Counted from the first letter of the stretch, positions 11,880 to 24,905 are shown. The stretch: 64,000 bases of DNA from Cynocephalus volans (GCF_027409185.1 NC_084463.1:53314907-53378906), one strand, 5' to 3'. A program made the numbers and translations. Notes: generated by a model not told the origin, from the letters alone.

Positions 11880-13610
11880 AAACCAAGGAAGACATCAGCA
11901 AAGCTGTGTTGATCCTACCCCAAGCCAAAGCAAGATACTGCAGGACCCAAGGATAGTGTCAAGAAGAAGAACAGAGTCTGGACAGAGACTTGGCAAAACC
12001 ATGCACCTGGTTTCTTGCATGTGTTTCAGCACAGCTCACGTCTCCCTTTCTCCTGCTTTTCATTTCCCACATTCCATTCCCTCAACCCTCTCTTTAAATA
12101 TCCCTCATTAAAAAAATAAATAAATATAAATAAATAAATAAATAAATATCCCTCATTAAATCAGAGTCTTTGAAATGGATTTTGTCTGGCGATTCTTCTT
12201 CAGTTTTACCAGACACATGTGTTAACCTAACATCTGTCCTCAGGTCAGTGCTCTTCCTGAATAAAAGTTGACTTCCATTTTCACCGCCATTTGGCTTTTC
12301 GGTCCTTTGTTTTTACTTGGGGGCAGGCAGTGGATTTGGATTTGGTAAAAGGTGTTTGTGCAACATTCATCCAGTAGCTGAGTGTCCCCCAAGAACTGGT
12401 TTTGGTAAACAAAGCCAGACGATGTGTGTCCTGGGTTGTTCTGTCCCCAACCTCTGTGGAAGTCAACCTGTGGGTATCAGCTGCTTGTGATAGGCAAGCC
12501 CTGAGGCTGAGATTTGGGAGACTTTCCCTGGTCTTCTAGAAGTGGTGTTAACCACTGATTTACCACTGTTTGCTTTGTAATGGAAAGCAGCATTTAATTG
12601 ATGGTGGGTTGTGACCTGGCAAGTCCCACCTGTGGTCCTCCCTTTACACTGGTTGTTTGTGAAAGGTACCACGAGGGTGTGAGAAATGACTATTCTGCAC
12701 TTAAAGGTACCGTTTGTATGTGAAAAATTATTCAAGGACTAATAAGCAGCTTTCTCCTTGAAGGAGTCTGTTTATGAGCTTTGTCTGTTTATGTTCAAGT
12801 AAGCTTGTGCCTTTTGGTTAGCAAAGATGTGACAACAAAAAGGAAAAAGTTTTTTCTGAGTGTCTCTTGCCTTGAGAAATAGAAACAATTAACATAGGCT
12901 AAGTGCCTTTGGGCAAAATTTTGTCTGTGTACAAATTTCTGCAAGTTTTAAAATAGAAACTCACTGTTAGTGGCATTCCAGCCAAAATAGGAAATAAGAG
13001 AAACTCCTCATTACAAAGAAGTAATGTTACTTGTACATTTTATTTTTCTTATATAATTCAGCCAATCCTAACTAAGTGTGATATTTGAGAATTGAACCCA
13101 AAACTCATTTGAAACTGAAAGATAAAAATTGAGCAAAAATTTCTGATTCTGACTGCTATGGAAATTGCTTTACCTAAGGTCTTGTCCACAGCACTTACTG
13201 GATTACCTACTGGAGTAAATAGTTTAACCACGTGAAACGGCCTCATTTTTTCTGAAGTATGATTTGGATTCAACTCTATGTTATGAACTACTGAGTTTGC
13301 ATTACTATCTCATGACTGAAATGAAAGCTTTAAGGTCTTTGTGCATCTGAATATGTGTTTAGGTGTGTTTACGCACATGTACATGTATTATGTTGCATGC
13401 TGTGTCTTGGAATTTAAAGCAGCTTGCTCTGGTGCTCACACTGGAAACTCCTTTTCCTCATTATTCGAGATTTAGTAATTTGTTGGTACCTTCTGGTGAG
13501 TGAAATAGTTGCTGGACTTGCTGTTTTGGAACTTCCTTTCTTCACCTTTTGGGCTTTTAGCCATTTATCGGTACCATCTGATGACTAAAATAGTTCTACC
13601 CAGAATTATT
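11880..13610 (+). mobile_element. Possible ERV1 LTR end plus leader, degenerate
   Basis: 11,880-12,270 has an LTR-like 3' end: pyrimidine-rich, 'TTTTGTCTGGCGATTCTTC', then 'CCTGAATAAAAGTTGAC'. The following GT-rich leader (12,270-13,610) lacks long open frames and contains an 84-base-offset internal repeat: 'GGTACCTTCTGGTGAGTGAA' near 13,487 and 'GGTACCATCTGATGACTAAA' near 13,571. It resembles 5' leader DNA of ERV1 elements, but I cannot assign a family. Confidence 0.3.
12096..12160 (+). repeat. (TAAA)n microsatellite flanked by a 17-bp direct repeat
   Basis: The block 'AAATATCCCTCATTAAA' occurs at 12,096-12,112 and again at 12,144-12,160, with an (AAAT)n run between. This is a local 48-bp duplication mediated by the A-rich repeat. 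Confidence 0.9.
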
Positions 13611-15235
13611 GTTTTATTTTTTGTGGACGTGCATCTTTATGGTTTTTTGTTTTATTTTGTTAGTTAGTTTTGTTTTGTTTTGTTGTCATTGTTTAAATCA
13701 TATGTTGAATTTAAGAATGGGACAAATTTTCATAAATATTATTAATATATGGCAGACAGGTCAAAATCACTTGCTTCCTAGATTTTCAATAAAAATTGTG
13801 GTTATTAAAAATTAAAAGTCTAATTAGTATGTATAATTCTGTAGGGATGTGTATAAAGAATAATAAGATGTGTTTTTGATGAAAAGGAATCACTATGAAG
13901 GAGAAGAGAGAGATGTGCAAAAAGCTATGGACATGAAGATGTAGTTCTGTTAGGAGGTTAGAAAGAAAAGAGAATACTTTCATCTGACACATCCTGTATA
14001 ATAAATTTTTGTCTTTAAATGACTGGTTGTTTAGTAAATAGGAAATACAGGACAAAAAAGACTGTCCAAAGCATGTTATGAAAATATCTCAGTAAGTTAT
14101 AATAATGGATTCTGAAGGGCAAGTTTATGAAAGAAATTTGTGCATGATAAACTTGGATGCAATTAGAAGGGAATTATTTCTACATCTCTCTAAAGATTGA
14201 ACTTTGATATTACCAGGACACCAACGTAGAACTAAATTTTACCACATATTTGAACGTAGTTTTCTTGATGTAATGATCTGCTCATAGTAAGACTAGAAAA
14301 AGTTCTGATTTTTCTCTATAAGGCATCTACGCTCAGATTCATCTAAACCACTGTAACAAGTACTTTTAAATACAGATTTCAAATAACTTCAAGATCTATG
14401 GACAAAATGAAAGTTTTTCCAAACTCTAATAACAAATCTAATGGGTTAAAAAACTGCTAATTAAGATCAATCAAAGCAAAAATTAATTGCAGAAAATTAA
14501 ATGATAAAGACAATGTTTTCTAACTTCCGTTGTTGGTTCTTTACAGAAATGTTTTGTTTTTCAGATTTAAGGAAAGTTTCTCTGAAGTTATCAATAACTT
14601 ACTGCAAGTTGGTAAAATATACTTTTATGAACAAAAATGGAAACATCTGGTTTTTAAAGAAAAACATATTTGATTCCTGCAAAATCCAAAACTGTGAGTA
14701 TATTTGTGATTTATGTGGCAAAATGATTATTTACACAAATAGGTTTAATAAATATTTCCCCTCTCTTTATAACAATATACAATTGGAAATATCAGGTATA
14801 AAATAGCGTGGCTCTTCTAAGTTCCTGACCCCACTTCATGTTGCCCTCATTTGGTCTGACTGCCATTTCATCCCACCCCTCTCCCCCCCCCACACACCAC
14901 AATGTGGAACATGACAACCTGAGAATGAGCTTTTTCAGCACAGAGGGATCAATACAAAGAAAAGTAAGACCTTTTCAATCAGAAAACTGATCACCAATAC
15001 CTAATGAAGAATGGTTTGATCCAAAAGGGGGAATAATATCTTGTCTACACATAAGCAGTTCTCTAAAAATATTCACAGCCTTGAAGTGGGGGCCCATGAC
15101 TTGGATGAGACATCCTGTTTCTAAACAAATGACTCGTGTTCTTAAAATTGTCAATGTACCAATTAATGTCTACCTTGCTAACTCAGTAAGCTGCCTACTG
15201 TCAATAAACTGTTAAGACAATAGATAAACAATTCT
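13611..15235. other. Unassigned AT-rich sequence
   Basis: Small open frames up to 101 codons on both strands, none with recognisable motifs. A C-run lies at 14,880-14,892. No gene seen. Confidence 0.5.
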
Positions 15236-15239
15236 TAAA

Positions 15240-17225
15240 GGTATTTTTCAGGCTTTGGTATCAGTGTAATGTTGTCTGGTATAATGGGCTTCTGAGCATT
15301 CCTTTCTTTTTATTTTTTTTTTTGAATACTTTGAGAAGTATTAGTGTTAATTCTTCTTGAAATTTTGGGTAGAATTCTCCAGTGAAGTCATCTAAATCTG
15401 GGATTTTCTTTGTGGGGAGGGGTTGATTACTGGTTCAATCTCCACCCTCATTACAGTTCTGTTTATATTTCTTGTATTTTTAAGATTCAGAATGATAGTT
15501 TGTTTAATCTTAAGAATTTATCAGTTTTATCTAGGTTATTCAATTTGGGGCATGAAACTAATGTCATTTCTTATAATCATTTTTATTTCTGTGGCATCAG
15601 ATGTAACATTGCCTATTTTATTTATTATTTTACTATTAAAGTCTTTCTTTTCTATGTTTATGGAGCTAAGAATTTGTCGATTTTATTAATTTTTTTCTCA
15701 AACTATTTCAACATTATTGGCTTGTTTTTGTTTTTTTATTTTCAATTGTCCTTATTTTGATTATCTGTGTAGTAATCTTTATTCTGCTTGTTTTTTTACT
15801 AGTTTGTTCCTGTTGTTCTAGTTTTTTGAAGTGTAATATAAGGTTGTTGATTTCAGATCTTTCTTCCTTTTAATGCAGGTTTTGCTCTTAGCACTGCTTT
15901 CACTGCATCCTTTGAGTTTCTTCATGTTGTATTTTTATTTCCATCTGTTTCAAGATTTATTTTTTGTCCTCACAAAGTGTGCTTTTATTGTTTTCAGTAA
16001 AGTGTGATTATGTAGTATGTCCTCTACCTCCGGCTTACTTCACTAAGCATTATGTCCTTCTGTTATATCCATGTTGTCACAAATACCATAATTTTTATTT
16101 TTAAGGCTGAATAATATTCCTTTGCCTGTATATCCCACATGTTACCTACTCATCTGTCGGTGGACATTTAGTTTGTTTCCATATTTGGCCTTTGTAAATA
16201 ATTCTGATAGTTTCTGGAGATCCTAACTAATAAAGGAATTCTAATCAATTTCTTTGGAGATATATCCAGAAGGAAAAATGCTAGATTATATAGTACTTGT
16301 ATTTCCAATTTTTGAGGTAACTCCATGCTGTTGTTTATACTGTCTTTACCAATAAACATTCCCACCAGCAGAGTGCAAGGGTTCTCTTTTCTTCACACCC
16401 TGGCCATCACTTGTTATCTACTGTCTATTTGATAATAGTCATCACAATAGATTTCAGGTATAATCACATTTTGTTTTTGATTTGCATTTTCCAGAAAATT
16501 AGTGATGTTGAGAACATTTTGAGGTATCTGTTGGCCCTTTGCACATATTTATTTTTTTGAGAAGTTTCTAGTCTCAAAAATTTAGCCACATTGGGTTATT
16601 TGTTCTTTGCTTTTGGGGTAGTTTTTTCTTTTGCTATTGACCTGTAAAGGTTTTTGTTTTTTGTGTTATTTTTCTTTGACATTATCCTTTTATCAAATAC
16701 ACAGTTTGTCTATATTTCTTATCCATTCCATGTTATTGCCCTTTCATATTGCTGATTGTTTCTCTTACTGAAGATATCTGATTTCTCTTCTGATTTCACC
16801 TCTCTAACACTTTTAGTGCATTAATAAATTTTTACATATTTGTGGAGTTTTGAGATTTTTCTTTTACTACTGATTTTTATTTTTAATGTACTGTGATTAG
16901 AAAAGTTTTTTTCTATGATTTTGATATTTTTAACTTTGATTCTTTTCTGTCCAAACATGTGATTTATATTAAAGAATGTTCTATGTGCACTTGAGAAAAT
17001 TGTGTTCTGCTGTTGTTGTATGATGTGTTCTCTACATGTCTGTTAGGGTTGTAATGGTTTGATATTGTTCACATCCTCTATTTACTTATTGTTATTTTGA
17101 CTGGTTGTTCTACTTATTATTGTATGTGGGTTATTGAAATCTCCTACTATTTTGATTGTTTTTTTTTTTTTTTTTTGGACGATCTTTGTTGTTTAGTGCA
17201 TATGTAATTCTGGTGAGTTGAGCCT
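15240..17225 (-). mobile_element. Old L1 (ORF2 part), split by another L1 fragment
   Basis: On the minus strand, 15,240-15,970 matches the RT-to-linker part of L1 ORF2, and 16,790-17,225 matches the preceding endonuclease part ('ATGTGCACTTGAGAAAATTG' block near 16,985). Many stops and indels. The two parts are contiguous in L1 order once the piece at 15,975-16,785 is taken out. Confidence 0.75.
15975..16785 (-). mobile_element. L1 3' fragment inserted in an older L1
   Basis: On the minus strand this is the ORF2 C-terminal end and 3' part of an old L1. It includes the block around 16,100-16,160 that corresponds to the 'TATACCATGGAATACTACTC' region of L1. It interrupts the surrounding minus-strand ORF2, so it was inserted later as a 5'-truncated copy. 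The TSD is not clear. Confidence 0.6.
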
Positions 17226-17259
17226 TTTATCTTTATATAATCTTTCTTATGGGTTACCC

Positions 17260-17660
17260 AGCAAACCCACACTTCCATTGAATTTGCTATAAATCAAGCT
17301 CTGAACCTCTGTGCTCTCACCAGCTCTGTAACCACTCAGCACTTTGATGCGTTCACCAGCCCAGAAACTTCCTGGACACCATCCTTATGGATACTTAAGG
17401 AGGTTTTATTACATAGGCATGATTAATTAAGTCATTGACCATTTGTGATGGAATTCAACCTTCAGCCTTACAGGGAGTAACCAATCAGGTTTTGGCCTTC
17501 TATTATATCTTGTAAGGTTCCAAAAGTGGGAGTGATCTCAGCAATATATGACTTCACCCTTTCAGGCACTTGGTATAATTGAGCTGAAAGACAATATCAT
17601 TTTGTGCTCTGAGTCTCTTTCAAGGTGTTAAGGTAATACTAAATTTCCCTCATTACATAT
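17260..17660. mobile_element. Possible LTR fragment, unclassified
   Basis: The stretch with 'GGTTTTATTACATAGGCATG' and 'ATTAAGTCATTGACCATTTG' resembles a block common in some mammalian ERV LTRs. Neither end is clear, so family and orientation are not assigned. Confidence 0.3.
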
Positions 17661-20600
17661 TTCATTTATCAATTCTTTCACTTTCAGCTACTATTTCTCC
17701 TTTTTTCATTTGTACACAAACTTATTCAACATTGGATGCAGCATTAGGTTTGTTTACTGTGCTGGTCCAGATCGGAGGCAGTGGTTTTAGTCTTTTAAAG
17801 TACCCACCCTCTCCACCAATCCATTAGCATTCATACAGGATATGTTGACATAGGTACAGATTCAGTGGGCTCTTTTCTACCTAGCAATAGAGCTGCATTT
17901 ACTGTTAACCCCAGTTTTACCAGATAGTTTCAGAACACAACCTGCTTTATCATGCCCTTAGGAATTATGACACAAGATTTAAATATATGATTACAGTTTC
18001 TTCCTTTGAAACATTGCTGATTCCAGCACTTGAAGTTGTAGCCCTGGTCCTGTGACCACAGTATCAAGTAGGAACAAAAGAGTTGAGGTGATGAGGGAAA
18101 GTCATCAAAAATTATGCCAGCATCATTTCCCACCCCCCATCAACATATTCACTTAGAGAAACAGAGAACTCTATTTAGTCAGACACTCTCTTCATTTGTG
18201 TGATATTGAGTATGAGCACACACAGTAAGGGAGTGTGAGCCAGTCCTTCTGTGCCTGTATTCCCCCTCCACCACTTTATTCACACTTTGTAGAAGACTTT
18301 GGGTTCTGAGTGAGGATCAGGGTAAAAAAACTCTGGCTCTTTTGTCAACCTTTATCATTACTCTGCCTGACTATTGCCTTAGTTAATTTCAGAGTAGATT
18401 TTTTGTTATAATTTTGGGGGGTATTTTTTTCAAATTTCTCCAGCTATGGTAAACAGAATGGACTTGTTTGAGGGCCTATAATTTTGGAAGACCAACAGGG
18501 TGTCCCTTTTGCCTGCCCAGTCTTTGATAGCGTAGTATTAGAACTACTTTTTAAAATGACACTCATGTCCATTTTATAGACCTTATTTCTTAACTGTCAT
18601 CTAAAGATTTCCATCCTCCTGGGATGAGTCTCATGACTCTCCCCTTTGGTTTTCATGTTAGTTTCACATCTCTCAATGATTTCTTAATTTATCTTATGAG
18701 TATTTGTTAATAACTATTTAAAATTTTACTCATTTCTGGGATGAATATTTAGGCTCTTCCCTCTACCTTCCCTTATTCTCTTGTTAATTAATTTAGTGAT
18801 TTTTTTTTAGCTTCTGTAACTTCCATGAAGGAAAACTGAGACATCAAAGTCATTATAGCTTCTGGGACAGCTACTGAATTTTGGAGTAGTACATTACAAT
18901 GGGTGACTATGCATGAGGGGTTCTGTTCACCACAGAGTTTATTACAAATGGATAATGGTCATGTCAAGCAGGTTAAGGCACACTACCAGAGCGCTTTGGC
19001 ATATTTAAAAATGATTTGCTTTTTCTCCTTCCCCTGCTAGAATCACGAGGTCAGTTTTCTTCAGTACTTACTATGGGATCCTGGTGAGCTCTTGAAGGTA
19101 AATTTCAAAATATTGTGGTGGCCTGCCACGGAGATTTTTACTATCAGAATTGTCCACACTGAACGTTCAGGAGTTGGTCAGTCACAATTTCAAACCAGGT
19201 TTTCCTTCCCCTGCACCTGTTCCCATGGTGCTTTCCCCAGGTGAGTCTCTGCTCCTGTGAGCCATGACTGCCTATGTTCAACGGTCTGTTTTTCTAATCT
19301 TGAGGGCAGCAGATTTCCCTGTGTCATCTTCTCTCTTTCAAATCCAAGAAGAGTTTTTAATTTTATAAATTTCTTTAGCCTTTTATTTTTTGTTTAAAAA
19401 GAGAAATGACTTTCACCCTCCTTACATGTGGAACTAGAAATGTGGATGGTGATTTCTAAAGTATCTTCTTGATGTCTACGTGACTAATGAAATATTTTCT
19501 CTTTGCTGCATTGTAAATATAATTAATTATATTAGTAGCATTCTTAACATTAAGCTTTTTTTAAATACATGAAATAAACTCAGAAAATTCCTTATCAGTC
19601 TTTATGATCTCTCTATCCTCTATCAGTAAATATTTGTTTTTTCTTATATAAAGATAGGAAGAATAAATTCTAGTGTTCTACAGTACTATTAGGTGGCTAT
19701 TAAATAACAATAATTGATTTTATATTTTCAAATAGCTAGAAGAGAGGATTTTCAATGTTCATAACACAAAAACATAATAAATGTTACAGGTTATGGATAT
19801 ACTAATCGCCCTGATTTGATCCTTACACATGGTATGTGAGTACATGTATCAAAATATCAGGCCGTATAACATAAATATGTCAAATTATTACTTGTCAATT
19901 AAAAAGAGTAAGAAGAAAAAACATTAAAAAAACATTTTTAGATTCTTTAATTGCTTTTTTTCTTTTTTCTATCACTTAGGTTCTCTTAAAGCCATTCTAT
20001 TCACTCAGATTACTTCAAGCACCACCGAAATTCTGCTACTTTCCAAATTTTTCATCTTTAGCTTAGATTTATGTAAACTTTTTAATTATATACCTATTGC
20101 CAGCTGGACATCCTGCATGTTGGATCACAGATATATCAAGTATGATGTGTCCAAGTCTGTGCCAATTTTGCTCATCATATTCTTTTTTCATTTCACAAAT
20201 TTCACTTTACTATACGAGTATCTATGAAGCTGTGACCATGCACATAGCCTGGAAATAAAACTTCTCTCCTCACATTCTGCTCACCAAATTAGTACCACAT
20301 TTTGTTCTTTCTTTTCATCTGTCTCTTAAAGAATTTCTTTCCTATTGTGTATGGTTGCTGCTCTGTGTCCTGGTGTAGGTGCTCATCTGTCTCCCTGTCT
20401 TCTTCCCTCTGACTTGCACTTCCCACTCTCATTCTGGGAGATAAGTGTTTAAATTCAAATCTGGTCATGTAGCTTACCTGCTTTTGCATGACCCCATAAT
20501 TCACATCCTGTGGTTTGAAAAGTGGCAGGGTTTTCAACCTGGGATGGCCACAAGCAATTTTCTGGCATGTAGAAAAAAATTCCAGATGTTTATGTAAATT

Positions 20601-20985
20601 CTTTTAGTTTATAAGTAATTAAAAATCAACAATATGCTCTTGAAATGCCTTCTTGTTTTAACTAAGTCAAATACTATAATGCAGAACCACTACATACTTA
20701 GTTTCTTTAACATTATGTTTATCTCTTATTTTGGAACAGGACCTACACACGATGCTGTGTGTAGTTTCATCAACGCAGGTTGTATTCTTTGTGCTCTTTT
20801 GACTGAACTTTTGATGTTGCCCCGTAACCTTGAGAACGCATTGTTCACGTGGAAGAATTTAACATCTATGTCATTGTAGAGAAGTGCAAACTGAATACAA
20901 AATACATTATTTCATCATTAGCAACTATGAAGGTTCTAGATGTATAGGGTAAACTTTGTGATAGCATTTTTGGTAATTAATAAAT
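17661..20985. other. Unassigned sequence
   Basis: AT-rich, no open frame above about 82 codons with a recognisable domain. The 67-codon minus-strand frame at 17,930-18,133 is Cys-containing and could be retroviral debris, but I cannot support it. Confidence 0.45.
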
Positions 20986-21166
20986 TATTACAGTGGTAGG
21001 ATATTTATTCTGTGATTTTTCTGTCTCCCAGCATATGATGTATAAAGAAGCTGCACTTTATGTACGGTATATATAAGACACATGCACACCCAAAAATGTG
21101 AATTCAGATTCCTGTTTTGTAACCAAGAATTGGTGACTTGATTTGCAAAGAAACATGCTGTGACAG

Positions 21167-21287
21167 GTATTGGTGTCATTTGAGAATGTGGCTGTGGACT
21201 TCCCCTGAGAAGAGTGACAAGACCTGGATTATGCTAAGAGAACCCTGTACAGGTTTGTGATGCTGGAGACCTACAGCATGTTGTTTG
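21167..21287 (+). pseudogene. KRAB-A exon of an unprocessed KRAB zinc-finger pseudogene
   Basis: Translation reads FENVAVDFP, stop, EE, stop, QDLDYAKRTLYR, then a VMLETYS block, which is a clear KRAB-A box with two in-frame stops. It follows an AG acceptor ('GTGACAG') and ends at a GTGAATG donor. It is 121 bp, six bases shorter than the intact 127-bp exon at 43,924-44,050, with the loss near the 3' end. Introns are kept, so this is a duplicated gene relic and not a processed copy. Confidence 0.88.
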
Positions 21288-21537
21288 GTGAATGAAGCTC
21301 CTTAGTAAATCCCAGCGGCCACATTTCTTTATGCCTTGGTGATTACAGGAATCATTGATAAAGTTTAGTGCTATACACAAAGATTCTATTTCATGAAAAC
21401 TATGACAGTCACCCCTCTCTTACAAAAGGTTCAAATTGGCCTCTTCATTGCACAGCTTCTGAAGCCAAGATCTTGTCACATTCACAAGGATCTGACTTAG
21501 TAGTTTTACAGAATTCTACATTATTTTTCATTAACAG

Positions 21538-21630
21538 GACACTACTTTAGCAAACCTGAGGTGATCTTCAAGTTGGAGTAAGGAACAGACCAATGGATGG
21601 CTAAAGAATCTCCAAACCAGAGCATCTCAG
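21538..21630 (+). pseudogene. KRAB-B exon of the same pseudogene
   Basis: A 93-bp segment after 'TTAACAG' encodes SKPEVIFKLE, a TAA stop, then QWMAKESPNQS. This is a KRAB-B box with the same length and phase as the intact exon at 43,587-43,679. The donor reads GACAGT in place of GT, so splicing is broken as well. The 250-base intron separating it from the A exon is visibly homologous to the 244-base intron of the intact gene. No zinc-finger exon is seen downstream before the LTR and L1 insertions. Confidence 0.88.
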
Positions 21631-21949
21631 GACAGTCACCACACACTGGGTAAGGGAGCTGGGAAGTGTAAAGCCTAGATGCTGGCCATGTTCAGCTTTT
21701 AACCAATTTTTTTTATCAGATCCTATACCTGAGGACAGCTGATCTGACTGCATCAAACACATACGTGATGTAACCTGTATGGTTGGCTCTCATGCATATA
21801 CCCTCACCTTTTATAGTCCTGAATTTATTTTTATATTTACCTAAACTCTAAATCCTACCTTCCTCTTCTCAGACTTTATTTTTGCTATTCACTCTCAATT
21901 TTCTCAATTACCCTCTTTTCCTCCATTTGCATGCACATTCTTATCAGGC

Positions 21950-22396
21950 TGTGTAAGTTCATTTTCTGTCACTTCTTATAAAACATTAAAAGTCTTAAAA
22001 CTGCATAACAAATTAAGAAACAAAATTCATTTCCAATTATTCTGTAGCCTAAGTCTAACATCATTGGGGTGCATCTGCTGAGGGCCATCTTTCTTTGGGG
22101 GCTTTCTGCAGAGTCCAAGAGTGATGCAGGGAATCACATGGTGAAAGTGGCAAAACTCTGTCCACATGCTTTTTGTCTCATTTTAAGCCATTGTCTACTT
22201 ACTGATAACCAATAAAGCATTAACTCATTATTCCATGAATCAATTAATTCATTTCTGGTGGCATAGCCCTCCCTATCTAATTATGTTGCAAAGGTCCATT
22301 TTTCAAATAACATAGTTGAATTTTCCACCTTCTTAACATTGATACAATGGGAATGAAGCTTCAATCTGAGTTCTGGGGGACGTTCAAACTATAGCA
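21950..22396 (-). mobile_element. MaLR-type LTR (MST/MLT1-like)
   Basis: On the plus strand it begins 'TGTGTAAGTTCATTTTCTGT' and ends 'GGGGGACGTTCAAACTATAG' plus CA, the reverse complement of the usual MaLR LTR 5' and 3' ends. Intervening blocks ('TTCTGCAGAGTCCAAGAG', 'ATTCCATGAATCAATTAATT') fit in order. It lies about 320 bases downstream of the KRAB-B pseudoexon. Confidence 0.7.
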
Positions 22397-22940
22397 AGAT
22401 ATTAATTTATGCATTCTGCTGTGAACAGACTATCCTCATGTCCTCAAGTCCAGACAGGCTGGACACTTCTGAGGAGCTCACCACATTCCTCTTCCAGTGA
22501 TTGTTTATTGGACAAGGGTATTTTTTCATTTTTTAATTTTTTTTTGTGGTTCATTTTGCTTACACTCTGTGGAAGTGTATTACTTCTATTTGTATTTCAG
22601 TCCTAAATTGTCTAAATTTATCAGGCCCAATTCTTATCTTTTTTTTCTTTTCTTTTCACTGAAGTATTTGCAGATACTTTTGCATACATGTGATGTCTAA
22701 TGTTCTACCAACATTCCATTCATTTTAATGTACTGTGCAGTAAATCTTTTCTTTTTAATTATCACTTTTATGTTGATTCCTAGTTTTTTTTTTTAAAAAT
22801 CAATGTCTACTTTCTTTCCACATCCACAAATACCTGCAGAAATCTGATTGGATTTACATTAAGCTTAACTCTTAGTGGGTTTCCACTTCATCTAGATTGT
22901 ATGGGCCATTCCTGGGACACCAGGTTACAAATGCAGGGAT
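22397..22940. other. Unassigned T-rich sequence
   Basis: T-rich tracts and short overlapping frames only. It may be degraded L1 but I cannot show it. Confidence 0.4.
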
Positions 22941-24590
22941 GGGGGTACAGTGTGATGTTTCCATACATGTATATATTGTGGAAAGAGCAAATCAGACTCA
23001 TTAATATATCTATCACTTCACATTCTTATCATTTTTGAGGTAAGACATTTAAAACAAACTTTATAAAACAACTGTGAAATATTCAACACATTAATTTTTG
23101 TGAAGTATATTCACTATGCTCTGCAATATATCACCAGAAATATTTCATCCTGCCTAACTGAAACTTTGTACTCTTTGGCCATCTGGTTCCCTTTTCTCAT
23201 GAACTTCAGTCCTGCTCATCAGCCTCTGGTACCCTTCATTCTATACTGTACTCTTATTGTGATTTGATTATCTTCTTTTGAAAAATATCTATTAAGGACT
23301 ATTGGCCATTTTATATCAAGTTTTCCTATTATTGAATCATTTGAATATCTTATACATTTTGGATATTATGCCTTTGACAAATGTATGAATTGTGAACCAT
23401 TTCTCTAAGTTTGTGGGTTGTCTCTTGATTGTTTTGTTTGTACATTTTGCTCTGCAGAAAATTCTCAGAAGTATGCAATCTCACTGTTCTATTTTTACTT
23501 TAATTATCTGTGCTTTTGAAGTGATAGCTAAAAAATCATTGCTCAGACCAATAAAATGCGCCACTACCATTAGTTTTTCTTCTAGTAGTTTTCTAATTTT
23601 AGAATATCATGTTTAAGTCCTTAATTTACTTTCACTTGTTTCTTGTACAAAGGTTGAGATATGGGTCTTATTGTCTTTTTAACATTTGGACTGGGTGTTA
23701 TCACATCATTTACTAAACAGAACGATCTTTCCCCTTTGTGCGTTCTTGGCACTTTTCTTAACAATCAGTTGGCTGTAGATGTGTGGGTATATTTATGGGC
23801 TATTTATCCTATTTCATTAGTCGATGTGTCATTTTTTATGCCAGTAACACGCTGTTTTGATTACTAACTCTGTAGTATATTTTGAAATTAAGTAGTGTGA
23901 TTCCTCAAGCTTTTTTTCCTCAAGATGATTCTTGGCTGTCTGAGGTCTTTTGTGATTCTATACATATTTGAAATTTTATTTGATACCTGTGTAAAAAATG
24001 ACATTGAAATTTTCATTGGCATTGCTTTGAATATGTAGATTGTTTCAAGTAGTATAAACCATTTAATAAAACTGACTATTCAAATCCATGAACATGGGAT
24101 ATATTTCCACTGTTTATGTCATTTAAAATTTTTTCACCAATTCTTTACAGTGTTTACTGCACACATTGTCCACATCATTCATTAAATTCACTTTTAATTT
24201 TATTATATGCTGCTGTAATTGGGATTGTCTTAGTAATTTCTGCTTCAGATAGTTGTTAGTGTGTAAACATGATACCAGTTTTGCTATGTTGGTTTTGTAT
24301 TCTGCAACTACACTAAATTTGTCTTTGAGTTCTAAGATTTTTTCTGTTTGTTCGTTTGTTTTTTGGTGGAGCCACTACACTTTTCTATGTGAAAGACCAC
24401 GACTTTTTCTTTTTCTATTTGCTTGCCTTTCATTTCTTTTCCTTGCAAATTATCTCTGCTTAGAAATTCCTTCCCGAATTTTACTGGCTGGAAAGGTTTT
24501 AAATTTTCACTGCTTAAGATGGTCCTAGCTTTGGCTTGTCATATATGGCATTTATTCAGCTAATGTACATTTCCTCTGTTAACCAAGAAA
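22941..24590 (-). mobile_element. Old L1, 3' UTR and C-terminal half of ORF2
   Basis: On the minus strand this follows old-L1 order from the RT region (near 24,300) to the 3' UTR (near 23,000). Recognisable blocks include 'TTTTCTGCAGAGCAAAATG' near 23,450 and a 3' UTR block near 23,100-23,200. It is heavily mutated with no long frame. The next L1 begins directly beyond it. Confidence 0.65.
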
Positions 24591-24649
24591 AAATACAGTA
24601 GAGAAAAATATCTTTGGCCTGGCCCCAGCACCATGAACTGGCAACGTGC

Positions 24650-24905
24650 AGGTGAGCCTGCTAGCATCAGCCAGCCAGTGGAACTGTTCAGCTTCATGCA
24701 GCCCCTTTACCCCACTGCCTTGGACCCAGGCAGGGGGGAGCCCCAGGACCCCTCGGTACCCTGACCCATCACCACACAGGTGAGCCCACTGGCACCAGCT
24801 AGCCAGTGGAAATGTGTGGCTCCATGTGGCCCCTCATCATGCCTCAGACCCAGGGGAGAGCACCAGCCTATGGAACTAACCCACCAAGTTTGGCCCAGCA
24901 GAACT
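24650..24905 (+). repeat. Tandem ~128-bp units in L1 5' UTR
   Basis: 'AGGTGAGCC' begins at 24,650 and again at 24,778. The following blocks ('CAGCCAGCCAGTGGAA' and 'CAGCTAGCCAGTGGAA', then 'ATGCAGCCCC' and 'ATGTGGCCCC', then 'GACCCAGG' in both) keep register, giving two units with a 128-base offset. It is similar in principle to the monomer 5' UTRs of rodent L1, though close to ORF1. Confidence 0.75.
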
